A stretch of 64,000 nt of DNA, taken from positions 28,266,001 to 28,330,000 of the forward strand of contig OX940864.1 of assembly GCA_954871525.1 (NCBI GenBank). The letters run 5' to 3'. The position numbers were made by a program, and so were the translations under genes. Each line of letters starts with the position of its first letter. Position 1 is the stretch's first letter. Shown here one piece after another: positions 35,501-46,425 of this stretch. Source of the stretch: Parietaria judaica (taxonomy: Eukaryota; Streptophyta; Magnoliopsida; Rosales; Urticaceae). The notes beneath the pieces are model-generated. The model was not told the origin of the DNA. It searched no databases and saw only the letters and a list, made by a program, of their open reading frames with translations.

Positions 35501-35831
35501 TGAATTTAATATCTATAGAATTATCTATGAATAATGAGAAATGAATTTATTACAGATTTTGTTTTGTTAGTTTCCTGGTTGTAACGTGAATCCATTGATC
35601 AAGTAAAATTTTCAAGGGTGATACATGCCACTTGGGAGATAGAATACAAGAAATAACTATTCTATAAAGTGGTTCGATATTTATCTTTATGAGGTTTATT
35701 TCGATAATTGATTATTGAATTCAAAATATTAAAGTATAATACTCGATAATTTAATAAATTTAAAAAGATATTTTATAATTTTATAATCGATAATTGATCG
35801 CCACCGCGCAAAGCGCAGTGCCGTCTACTAG
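32556..35831 (+). mobile_element. Non-autonomous Helitron
   Basis: The 5' end is TCTATATATATAAAAGGAG. The 3' end is CTAG (35828-35831), preceded by a short hairpin at 35802-35820 (CACCGCGC, AAA loop, GCGCAGTG; one mismatch) about 10 bp upstream. The insertion lies between A (32555) and T (35832), as rolling-circle Helitrons require, with no TSD. No Rep or helicase frame is present, so it is non-autonomous. The interior has a GC-richer patch at 33785-33930 and T-rich tracts but no recognised captured gene. Confidence 0.85.
32704..33473. mobile_element. hAT non-autonomous element inside the Helitron
   Basis: Perfect 8 bp TSD CTCCTGGC (32696-32703 and 33474-33481). Inverted ends are TAGGGGTGCAAGCGG and ATTTGCACCCCTA. 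Both subterminal regions are packed with CCGGATCCGG and ACCCGGAT motifs. 770 bp, no coding capacity. Confidence 0.93.
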
Positions 35832-35956
35832 TGTATCATAAATAGACAAAATTGATACTTTGGTGTAATGAATATCTAAGTTTAATTTTTAACTTTCTCT
35901 TCTTAAGAGACCAAGGTTCAAGTCACATCAATCTCATTTTTTTTTAAATATATTTA

Positions 35957-36743
35957 GGGTTAATTGCGGCAATAATGCACAACTTTTGGTCAAGAGGGGT
36001 TTTAGGTCCCCAACCTTTCAAAGTGTGGGCAAAAATACACAACGTTTGTTGAATGTAAAATCCGTTAGTCCTTCCGTTAGGAATGTTAAATTCTGTTGAT
36101 GTGGCATCGTTAAACTACCAAATGGACTGCCAACTTGTAATATTAATTACATAACCTAATTAATAAGAATAAATTAAAATATTTTAATTATGATTCAAAA
36201 AATAAATTAAAACTTTAAATTAACGAGCAATACTTATTTAACGCGTAGTTCCAATTTTTAAACTCGTGCTTCAATATTATTCACATCTTTACTATGTCAT
36301 TTTTTAAATTACAGTTGTTTTTAATAATCGGTAGTTTCCTAAAATTTTAGTCGTTTCTAATAAACCGCCGTTATGTAATCTTTGCAAATTTTAGTCGTGT
36401 TTAATAATCCGTTGTTTTTCAAACTTTTAGTCATGTTTGAAAAAGAGTCTGTAAGATTCTTAGGGGGTTATTTATTTAATTTAAAGTATTCATTTTTTTT
36501 TTGAATCATAATTAAAATATTATTTAATTTATTCTTATTAATTAAGTTATGTAATTAATATTACAGTTGACAGTCCATTTGGCAGTTTAACGATGCCACA
36601 TCAGCAGAATTTAACATCCCTAACGGAAGGACCAACGGATTTTACATTCAACAAACGTTGTGTATTTTTGCCCACACTTTGAAAGGTTGGGGGCCTAAAA
36701 CCCCTCTTGACCAAAGGTTGTGCATTATTGCCGCAATTAACCC
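35957..36743. mobile_element. Mutator-type foldback MITE
   Basis: Perfect 9 bp TSD ATATATTTA (35948-35956 and 36744-36752). Long inverted repeats of about 240 bp begin GGGTTAATTGCGGCAATAAT and end with its complement. 787 bp; no coding capacity. Confidence 0.93.
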
Positions 36744-36962
36744 ATATATTTATGATCTCTCTATATTAGTATTAATCACTTTATATATATAAAGATTCTT
36801 TTATTATATATTTTGTAATAATCTATACACAATTATATCACTAAGTATTTTATCGATTTATAAAAATTAATTGTTAAAATACTTTTAATATCATATCATA
36901 TTTTAAAAATTTCGGCTGAATTTTTTTCGTCCCCTCTTGAAGAAATCCTGGCTCCGCCCCTG

Positions 36963-37193
36963 ATAGGCCGTCTTCTTTACACACTCAATCTCTCACTTTA
37001 CAAATCTTTGAAATAGAAGAGACTTTAAAATAAAATAAAAACCCTAGAGAGAACCCATACATATAGCCATGTCTTCTAATACCAGTTGCCATGAACACCA
37101 AATAGACCGAACGAGAAGAGGCTGCTCGCCACAGTACTCAAGTGCAACCCAACGGTCAAGATCCGTTCTAGTATAGTTCCGAGTACTTTCAAC
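36963..37193. other. Spacer
   Basis: No gene recognised. Confidence 0.4.
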
Positions 37194-37794
37194 CAAGGTT
37201 CTAAATATCCGGATATGTCGTCGATATATCAATGATGTGCCCAGAAATGAGAAGTGCGAAACGATATTCGTAGGAAATCGATATATCTATTTCTTCCCAT
37301 TTATCTGTCGGCAACCGATATATCCATAAAATGGAGAGTGCGAAACGACATCGATATTGACATTTAGAACCATACTTCGTATTTATATTCGTACTTCATA
37401 CTCTATGTTCGTATTTATGTTCGTACTCTATGACTTTATTATGATACCTAGCTTATTTTATGTTATGCTGACATTATGTTATGAGTTATGACTTTTCTGT
37501 TATATGTTTGTGTTATATTATGATTTATGAATGTGTTTTCTAGGCTATAACTATGTTTCATATTTATTAAATAATTAATTTAGAAACTATATAAAAATAT
37601 GATTGAAATTCTAAAAATATTTTCCGAAATATCTGTCGATATTCGATACGCGAGTGATATCTCCGTGAAAATTATGTGGAATTATCGGCAAGTGATATAT
37701 CAATTTCTTCAGATTTATTCATCGATACCGGCATCGACAAGTGATATATCCGTGAAATTGAGAGTGCGAAACAACATCAATATTTAGAACCTTG
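37194..37794. mobile_element. hAT-like MITE, CAAGGTTC family
   Basis: Ends CAAGGTTCTAAATAT and ATATTTAGAACCTTG are exact inverted repeats. Flanking 8-mers CTTTCAAC and CTTTTAAC match at 7 of 8. Internal reiteration of GATATATC and GAGAGTGCGAAAC. Same family as 8786-9552. Confidence 0.85.
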
Positions 37795-38024
37795 CTTTTA
37801 ACCCTCTTGTCGTTTGGGTGAGCTTATAAATTGGACTTTATATTCTTACCGATTTTCTAATTTACCTTAAGTCGATCTCTTAAGAAAATATTGTATTGTT
37901 TATTATTATCTTATGTAACATTTATAACTTTCATTTAGCACCGCAACATCCTCTTAGTAGAATTTTTTTAGTACATAACGATTAAATCACATATATTAGC
38001 GTTTTACTTAGTTGCCGTATAAAA

Positions 38025-39332
38025 GGGAAATTTGCGGCAAAAATTATCGAAGTCGCTAAATTCTTGCAGATAAATCACTAATGTCTATTTTTTGCGGCGA
38101 AAATCATTAACGTCATCAATTGTTTGCAGATAAATCACTAACGTTTACTTTTTGCGGCGAAATTCATTATTGTCATTCTTTTCTTACAAATATTATCTTA
38201 AAGGGTTAATTGCGGCGAAAATACCCAACCTTAGGCCATATTCTCCGATACGTACCCAACCTCAAATGTAGGCGAAAGTACCTAACGTCGCACTTTTGTT
38301 GCCAACCAACTAACGTCGTTAGACACCTGCCTACGTGGCCGGTAGGCTGTCTTATGTGGCGTTCCACGTGGCACAAGCCGCCACGTTGCCAAAGTTTGGG
38401 TATCTTCGCGCAATTAACCCTAAAAGATATAAATTCCTCCTATAAGAAAAACAAAAAATATTTTTTATAAATGCATATTTTATAAAATTATTTGATTATA
38501 TTTGACATGTGTATAAAAATTAAAATATGTGCCACGGGAAAGAAAAAAATAATTTTTTTAAAGCAAATTAAAACTAATAATTTTTAAAGAATTATTTGAT
38601 TATTTAAAAAAATAAAACATATTATGTTTATAAATACATATTTTATAAAATTATTTGATTATGTTTGCTATAATATTATCTTATGATAGCAAATATTGTA
38701 GCAACTTATATTATCTTATGATAGCAAATATTGTAGGATATCCTCTAACATATTGTGCAATGTCATTGCGAACACATTGTGATAGATAACGTATGTCAAA
38801 GATTATGATAAATAAGAAGTTGTGATACATAAATTAGAAATATTATCAGAAAAAATTAGAATTTTAGGACATTAATAAATAAATCATAAATATTATCGGA
38901 AAAAAATTAGAAGTTATGGTAGGATTATTTTTTAGTGTTTTTGGAATTTTACCACGTTAAAATTAATTTTAAAATTTTATGGTACAATTGCCATAAAAAT
39001 CTCTATGTCAAATAATGTTATCACTAAAACGTGTTGTCGTTGTTGGAGACAAGTGGTGAATGCCATGTAGGCTGGTGATATGTCATTTAAGATTGCCAGA
39101 TAACATTGGTAAGAAAAGACTGACGTTAATGACTTTTGGCGCAAAAAAATAGACGTTAGTGATTTATCTGCAAGAATTTACTGACTTTGATGACTTTTGT
39201 CGTAAAAAATAAATGTTAGTGACTTATCTGCAAACAATTGATGATGTAAATGACTTTTGCCGCAAAAAATAGACGTTAGTGATTTATTTGCAAGAATTTA
39301 GTGATTTCGATGACTTTCGCCGCAAATTTCCC
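38025..39332. mobile_element. Foldback element with reiterated 60-70 bp arms
   Basis: The left end GGGAAATTTGCGGC and right end GCCGCAAATTTCCC are exact inverted repeats. Both arms contain two to three tandem units ending in GCAGATAAATCACTAACGT or its complement (38080-38160; 39120-39300). Most likely Mutator-type; no clean TSD. It hosts the small element at 38203-38420. Confidence 0.65.
38203..38420. mobile_element. Short Mutator-type MITE nested in the foldback
   Basis: Ends GGGTTAATTGCGGCGAAA and GCGCAATTAACCC; the inner arms hold ATACCCAACCTT and AAGTTTGGGTAT. The inverted symmetry extends a few bases outside (TATCTT and AAGATA), so the true ends may be 38194 and 38429. TSD not resolved. 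Confidence 0.6.
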
Positions 39333-41441
39333 TATATATATATTAATAAGGTTGTGTTTATTTAAAATATGATTAGATTGTACCTTGTACCATAATATAT
39401 AATATATATATATAGATAGATATATACATGATGGAGCGCGCTATTAAAGATCCCATTATAATTCACAAGAAAAACATGTTTCATCATCTGATTCTGTAGT
39501 GCATCAAGTGGCAATAAAACACTATTATCAAGTCAACAAAGAAATAATTTAACGAATAAATGCTTAGTGCCTAATGGCCACAGTATTGTATTTTAAAGTC
39601 TGCAAATTCCCAGTAAGTCCCCATTTATGCGTTAATCAAGGACCCCGGCGTGGGGTATACCAGTAAAAATAAGATTTTGAAATAAATATTAATTGTACCG
39701 ATCCGATTTTATGATTATATATTATTATGGGTATATCCGGATTTGTTTACCTTGAATGGCCAATTTCATTTGCGGTGCTAGCACTGTACTACTGTGTAAT
39801 AAATGATATGTTGAGCTCTTCTTTACCTTGACTGTGATTAATAAATTGTTGCATTATTTACTAGAATTCAAGGCTACAATCCAGTGGTGTGAAATTTTAT
39901 TATTGCAAGAACATGCGAGTTGATTATTAATAAATAAATAAATAAAATTCAAAATTTGCAAAAACAAAGGTCCAACACTATTGTTACAGTTACTTCTGGA
40001 GCCAAGATAATCTCAAACCAACCAATAATTTGAGCTGAAGAAAGGTAAACCCAACTGACTTTGTTTATTCAGGAACAGTAAAAGACGACAATATATATGT
40101 ATATATATTCCATTTGTAGTGCATAAAATGTCACCAAATTAACTTTGCAAACATTTTTAATCTTTCCCCCCTTAATGGTAGGAAATCTTACCCTTAAATC
40201 TTCACTTTAGAAATATTAGTATGATATTCTTACTACTTGGAAATTGCATCAAATCAAATCATTCTCTATAGCGAGTTGTGGATAAATTGCTTTATAAACT
40301 AAATAAAGGTGAATGTGATGTTAATGTTTTAGAAATTGTTCCTCAAAACCGTTGCAAATCTAATTTACGGGTATACCAAAAGCGGTACGGGCATTTCGAA
40401 GAAATTTTTTTTGTTAACTTAGACATTGATACCGATGTGCCGATATGATTTTACAGTTATACCGAAAATCAATAAATATGATGATAGACTTTATAATATA
40501 TATATATATATATATATCTCAAAATTCAAAAACATAATCATAAATTTTAACAATATTTTTTTGAATTACTCAGGGAGATGGGGTTTTGATGGGTTTAATT
40601 TAAAGAATTATGTAAATGATGATGTATTAAATTTTAAAAAGTATGACTTATTTATTTTATTGTTAAATATCGAATTTAAAGGCCAAAATATAATTTCGAG
40701 AAAATAGTTTGTTACCTAGAGCCAATTTGTACTCGCACTCGTGCTAAAGCGGGTATACCAAAAGTGTACCGAGTTACTGATATCAAAATTCAATTATGGA
40801 TTTAATTTTGATCTTTTATTGTCATCTCAAATGATCTAAGCAAATTGATTTAAAATATTTGGAACTTGGAAGCTACCAAAGGTCAAGAGCTATATGAAGA
40901 TGATGGCAAAGGTCATAAACTCTAAAGACATCAGAAATGGTGCATTTTTGGGAGACCAATAATTACATAACCAAATAACGTGTTCTTAACTTTATTTTTA
41001 GTGCTTTCGTGGAAAGGTGTCAATAAAAGTGGATAAAAGCAGAATACATTATATCATTGCATGCGTAATAAATATTACATTTAAAAGATGATATAACAAT
41101 TTCTAATTTTATTTGGGAAGAAATGACGTATAATTCCGAAACCGGATCTGGATTGTGGGATTTGACAATCAAAATTTAGATCCGGTTAACCCAAGTTTTC
41201 AGAACCGGATTCAAACTCAATTTTAAAATCAAATGCAAATTAAATCCGGAAATAAATAAATAAAAACTAAGTTTATAAATATTCAAATTTAATACATTAA
41301 GTTACAAAAAATACTCAAATGATAAGATAAAAAGCCTTATAAGTACAAGAAAATATTTTTAAAAAATAATAGAAAAAAAACTAAAACATTAAAATATTTA
41401 TGAATCAAGATTTGAATTATAATCCAGCTTTTCTTGCCCCT
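39333..41441. other. AT-rich intergenic DNA with a possible MITE remnant
   Basis: No gene. Around 40340-40780, copies of CGGGTATACCAAAA at both sides suggest a decayed element related to 17500-17930. A TA microsatellite is at 40498-40516. At 41130-41230, CCGGAT-type motifs hint at another hAT remnant. Confidence 0.4.
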
Positions 41442-41877
41442 GAATCCAAAAAGCGTGATTCGAGCTAACAGATTCGGTTTTGTTGCGGTTTCAGCCACCC
41501 CATCTCTGAGCTTTTCTTACACCTTTTAGTTTTACTATTTAATTTTAATCTACATTTCAATTCGTTTCAGAGATTTGTTGTGCATCATATACTTATTGGA
41601 TAGATGTTATAGGGCTTTTGGTGTCATGAATAAACTTTCAAAATCTTTGTATTTTCTAATTCAATCCGGTCCATTCGTTCTTAGAATTCGATTGCAAACA
41701 TTTCTGGAACACTTCTGGCATAGAAAAGAACTTCTTTCAGATATGAATATGTCTAGATCTCCTGCAACTCTTTTTCGCCCGCTGTGAATTCTTTATCATT
41801 TGTTTATAATTTTTTTCCAAATAAAATTTTTATTTATTTTTATCACCATGTAAACATAAATAAATTAGCGTGGTTTA
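41442..41877. repeat. Direct repeat, left copy (436 bp)
   Basis: Nearly identical to 45524-45950 in the same orientation. It holds a 70-codon frame (MNKLSKSLYFLIQSGPF) that I do not recognise. Its ends are not TG/CA, so it does not look like an LTR pair. Confidence 0.85.
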
Positions 41878-42474
41878 GAAAGAATTGGCTAAAAGACCTT
41901 ATCTGAGATGTCGTTTCGCTCGGTACCCTCGTTATAACATTTTATTTCTTTTACATTTATTTTTCGCTCTAATAAATACAAATTGCGAGTTACCATTTAT
42001 TTTTTACCCAGTATTTTGCGAAATTACTAATTTTCCCTTTGGTAGTTGAACGGTTTATTTATTACATTTTCTTTTAGGGTTTTTCTTTTTCAAGCATATT
42101 CCCGCTTCTTCTCCGTGATTACTTCACTTCGATTCTTCTCCGTGATTTCTTTTCTCTTCTCCATCGTACTCCTCGTTCTTCTGCTCTCTTCATTCTGGTT
42201 CGCGAACGACTTCGAGCAACGAGGCTTTCTTCTCTTTGCTTTTCCGGCGAAGCACGATCCTTTCAGCGACGAGTGTCTCCGATCATCGTTATTATCCTCC
42301 CCAAAGCCACATAAATGGAGGTAAATGTTTATTATTAAAGAAACATATGCTTTGCGAACATTTTTGACTCGTAATGATGTTAGAGTTTACTTATTTTACA
42401 TGGAATATACTATACTGTGTGGTTTACGAAGAAGAACGAGTGTAGGGTTGGTTCTGTACCTATTACAGCAAAAC
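41878..42474 (+). other. Possible 5' leader and first exon of the DUF1985 gene
   Basis: Pyrimidine-rich sequence (42060-42320), then ATGGAG followed by GTAAATG (42316-42327), which could be a tiny first exon with a splice donor. The DUF1985 coding region starts at about 44698, on the other side of the LTR-like insert. Confidence 0.25.
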
Positions 42475-44340
42475 TGTAACGCCCCTAAATGGGGGCTAGT
42501 AGAATAAGACAAAAAAAAGACTTTTCAAACTCTGACCGGTCAATGAGGCATCACTTTATAAACGATAAACTTTGACTTTTCAACATCCACGTCATCAAAC
42601 ATGTAGTTTCTGCCCATGGGACTTAAACGACAAAACAAACACAAACGTCCACAGTTTATACAACACCATAAAAATGACAAATACAAAGTACCACCATCAC
42701 AAATATCCTTAATTTAATCCGTTACATATCCGAAATAAAAGATCAACTCAAATTACGAAATTCACCACGACGAAAACTAAAATTTTGGGTAAGCAAAAAC
42801 AACACGTAGACCTCCTGAATCAAACTACTCCTCGTCCGGAGTCTGATACTGAACACCACCTGAAGCTGGAAAGAAAAGATGTATATGGAAAGGGGTGAGC
42901 ACCACACGCTCAGTAGGGAATCTATTACCAATTCTCTTTACCGAGCCATTAATAGTCAAATTTCAATTAAATAAATTAAATGTTAACATAAACCATTTAA
43001 TCATCATTTTCATCATTTCATCATTCTAAATAATAAATAAATATACCCCACAAAAGTCAAATCATTTCGGTGGTCCATGCCGAGTCAGCTCGCGCCTTTT
43101 CTCCACTGTATCCCATCGAGTCATCAAGGCACGAGCACAGGTGGACTAGAAGTCCCTAACCGTAACTCGCCCTCGACTCGGGATCCTAATCACCACCAAA
43201 GACGGCCAGTTCGCCATGGGTCGAAATGTTGACTTTTGGGTCACCACTCATATCCATATCCGTATCCAGATCCGGCCTACTGCGCAGTAGCCAGCTGCTC
43301 GTCAGCAGCTCATCCGCCCGAAGCGGGTACCATATCAACATACACATCATCCGCCCGAAGCGGGTACCATATCATAATAATCATCATCCGCCCGAAGCGG
43401 GTACCAACATCAATATACGTCATCCCGACGTAACCATAAACATAAATATAATAACGAATATCAAACCATACCTGGTTCTCTGCCTCGCTATCAAGCGACG
43501 ACAATCATAACATTAATTTTATCTTTGGATTAAAATAACATTTCATTTCATTAATTCCAATTTTAACCTATCCGGTTCAATCTTCATTATAACGTTGGTT
43601 TCTACGCTCATTTTAAATTGCGAAAAAAGGTAATAGCCCCTACCTCAATCCGTGGAAACATTGACCGACCGGCTAGCTAGTCAAAGATGTGGGTTCGTCT
43701 TGGCCTTGAATCCGATGATCACAAACTTGAGATTCCGATACCGTGTCTGAAACAGGTAATACGATTCGCACGGTCTCTGAGACTACACGGAATAACAATA
43801 TACTTTAAGGTAATACTGATATCATTCATAAGCCAAAATATCACTAAGAATGGAGTTTAAATTGTCAATTGGAATCCTAATACGCTACGATTAAACTCGG
43901 GTCGAAACTTTGTCGGGCACGCAAAATGACGCAATAAAACGAGCATCAATTCGACGATGTAATACCTCTCCTGGCCTAATTAGACTATTCTTAACACAAT
44001 GGCGAGGTCAATTTCATCAATCAAAGCCCAGAACACACTCAATTTGAGCCCCAAAAATCTGAAACTAGGGCAAAGAAATCTGAGCTTACCGGGAGTCCGA
44101 TGACAATTTCGATTGAGGGCTTTCGATCTCCTTGACGAGGGCTTCAAAACCTCTCAATAAATTCCGGGATCGGAAAATGACGCGGCGGCCGACGGCGGCA
44201 ACCGGCGACGAAAACGGCGAGGTGGCAACTCCAACAAACTCTACTAACCTTCGTGAACCCGGTTCTGGTGTTAGTTTTCTCAAAATCTAACCGGAATGAA
44301 ATAGATCTAAGGTTTTAAGACCGAACCTTCCGACGATTAT
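42475..44340 (+). mobile_element. Chromovirus-like LTR (right limit approximate)
   Basis: Starts TGTAACGCCCC, a start typical of Tekay/Del-type LTRs. It includes AAGGGGTGAGCACCACACGC at about 42889, a phrase I associate with that group. A GC-rich antisense frame (44086-44283, MRKLTPEPGSRRLVEFVGV) lies near the right side. No polyprotein follows. I could not find the 3' end or TSD, so it may be a solo LTR or a fragment. Confidence 0.4.
43308..43407. repeat. Three short tandem repeats with CCCGAAGCGGG dyads
   Basis: CATCCGCCCGAAGCGGGTACC occurs three times (starting near 43310, 43347 and 43386) with short A/T-rich spacers. Each contains a small palindrome. Confidence 0.85.
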
Positions 44341-44697
44341 TCCTGCCAAATGACACAACTTCTGGCCAACATATGCTATCAATGGCTTTGTCTCTTTGGG
44401 GATGGCTTATTCGAATCCTTATTTGACAATTTTTTTTATATATATATATTATATTTGGGCTTTGCAAATACTGTTATCTATTTACGCTTCGTTCACAGAA
44501 TACCGCTAGCAGTTCACCGTTGGTCCGAATATTTACTGCATTACCGCTATTCTTTGAGAATTGCCGCTAGCTATCTATTTACACCCCGTTGTATATTACC
44601 GATAGTGATTTGCCGTTGCTCCCTATTTACTGCATTACCGCTATGTATAATAGAAACTAATCAAGTTATGATTTGTTTTTTCGCGGAAATTGCTATA

Positions 44698-45433
44698 TAG
44701 TATCCTCTGGCCGGATGAGTTGTACGACTGTGAGGTCTTCACCGAAGAAGAAAACTTATTGACGATCACGAATATTATTAAGGAGAACCTGAACGTGAGA
44801 GAGGCTGAGTGGTTCCGGCGCACACAGCTTGGGCCTCTATTAGATGTCCCCATCCACTACGAGTACTCTCCCTAACTGTTGTGGAATTTGTTTTCGAGAA
44901 GCGTTACACATCAAGAGCCATTCGAGTTGTGGATGTTGGTGAACAATGTTCCATTACGATACGGGGTTCGAGAATTTGCCATCATCACCGGGCTGAATTG
45001 CGGACCCGAGCCGAACCTTGAAGCTATTGTTGGACGAGGCTTCGAAAATAATGACGCATTCAAGCAACGGATGTGGCCAGATGCAGGCTCTTCGGTCACA
45101 TTAGGAATGCTGGTGTCCAATTTAGATAACAGTCATCTTCATCCGATTATGAGCAGTGACGACAAGAGAAGGTTGGCATGCCTTTGCTTCGTCTTCGGAG
45201 TGTTTTTACCCCATCCTGGTGAAACTAGTTTGCCAAGGGAATTCTTATCATTGGCAGAGGACCTAGACGTATTCGTTCAATATCCTTGGGGCCGAAAGTC
45301 ATTCATATTATCGGCACAGATTCTACGGAAGAAAGCACTTAAGGAGTTGCGAAACAACATCCCTAGACAACGAGCAACAGGGCCACCGCGGATCCCAATG
45401 ATGGCTTTTCCGGGGTTCATAGACCCGATACTG
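44698..45433 (+). pseudogene. DUF1985 domain fragment (transposon-derived)
   Basis: The frame encodes a DUF1985-type domain, found in plant Ulp1-protease genes carried by Mutator-like (KI-type) elements: LFSRSVTHQEPFELWMLVNN, VPLRYGVREFAIITGLNCG, RRLACLCFVFGVFLPH and FVQYPWGRKSF. A TAA at 44873-44875 interrupts the frame just before LLWNLFSRSV, in the same register. The exon probably ends at a donor near 45433 (CTG then GTATAT), with an acceptor near 44697. The protease part is not seen downstream. Function in the element is unknown. Confidence 0.7.
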
Positions 45434-45523
45434 GTATATATGTAATGGTTTTAAGTTATTTATTTATAATCGACATCTTATGTGCGAATTTCGCATGTTA
45501 ACTTCATGCATATTTTAGCATGC

Positions 45524-45950
45524 GAATCCAAAAGCGTGATTCGAGCTAACAGATTCGGTTTTGTTGCGGTTTCAGCCCCCCATCTCTGAGCTTTTCTTAC
45601 ACCTTTTAGTTTTACTATATAATTTTAATCTACATTCCAATTCGTTTCAGAGATTTGTTGTGCATGATATACTTACTGGATGTTGTAGGGATTTTGGTGT
45701 CATGAATAAACTTTCAAAATCTTTGTATTTTCTAATTCGATCTGGTCCATTAGTTCGTAGAATTCGATTGCAAACATTTCTGGAACACTTCTGACATAGA
45801 AAAGAACTTCTTTCAGATATGAATCTGTCTAGATCTCCTGCAACTCTTTTTCGCCCGCTGTTTCTTTATCATTTGTCTATAATTTTTTTCCAAATGAAAT
45901 TTTTATTTATTTTTATCACCATGTAAACATAAATAAATTAGCGTGGTTTA
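45524..45950. repeat. Direct repeat, right copy (427 bp)
   Basis: Matches 41442-41877 with small indels. Its embedded frame has an extra stop compared with the left copy. A Mutator MITE starts at its right end. Confidence 0.85.
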
Positions 45951-45957
45951 TTAGTTA

Positions 45958-46416
45958 GGGTTAATGATGGAGAAAATACCTAAAGTTTGATCAAAGAACC
46001 ACTTGTGTACTCAAAGTCTAAAAGTGGTGGTAAAAGTACCCAAAGTAACATTTAAGGCGTTGACCACTCCATTCTCGTAACGCAGTTAACTTACCCGTTA
46101 ACTCTGGCCACGTGGACAAATGTGGGTTGCTGACATACCAAGTTTTTGCCACGTGGACGAGCCCTCATCAGCCTCGTTTACGAAAAAATAACGAATTAAA
46201 CCCCTAATTGGGCTCGTCCGTGTGGCAAAAAATTACTATGTTAGCAACCTACGTTTGTCCACGTAGCCAGAATTAACTGGTAAGTTAATTGCGTTACGAG
46301 AATGGAGTGGTCAACGCCCTAATTGCGACTTTGAGTACTTTTGTCATCACTTCTAAACTTTGAGTACACGAGGAGTTCTTTGACCAAACTTTGAGTATTT
46401 TCGCCGTCATTAACCC
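45958..46416. mobile_element. Mutator-type foldback MITE
   Basis: Perfect 9 bp TSD TATTAGTTA (45949-45957 and 46417-46425). Long inverted arms run from GGGTTAATGATGG to CCGTCATTAACCC. 459 bp, no coding capacity. Confidence 0.92.
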
Positions 46417-46425
46417 TATTAGTTA

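Larger units (their letters stand above)
32435..36961. mobile_element. Outer hAT-like MITE split by later insertions
   Basis: The left end CAGGCGGATCTATTAAG and right end GGCTCCGCCCCTG form inverted GGCGGA-type termini like those at 54757-55028. Removing the nested Helitron (32556-35831) and Mutator MITE (35957-36743) leaves about 460 bp. Flanks TGATATCA and TGATAGGC agree only in TGATA, so the TSD is weak and the limits are inferred. Confidence 0.45.

Noticed and set aside
43308..43407. Short regular repeats that could suggest a CRISPR-like array
   Set aside because: Only three units, short AT spacers, a plant nuclear context and no cas genes. They are part of an LTR-like sequence.
41442..45950. 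The two 430 bp direct repeats as LTRs of one retrotransposon
   Set aside because: They lack TG/CA ends, a TSD, a primer-binding site and gag-pol sequence between them.
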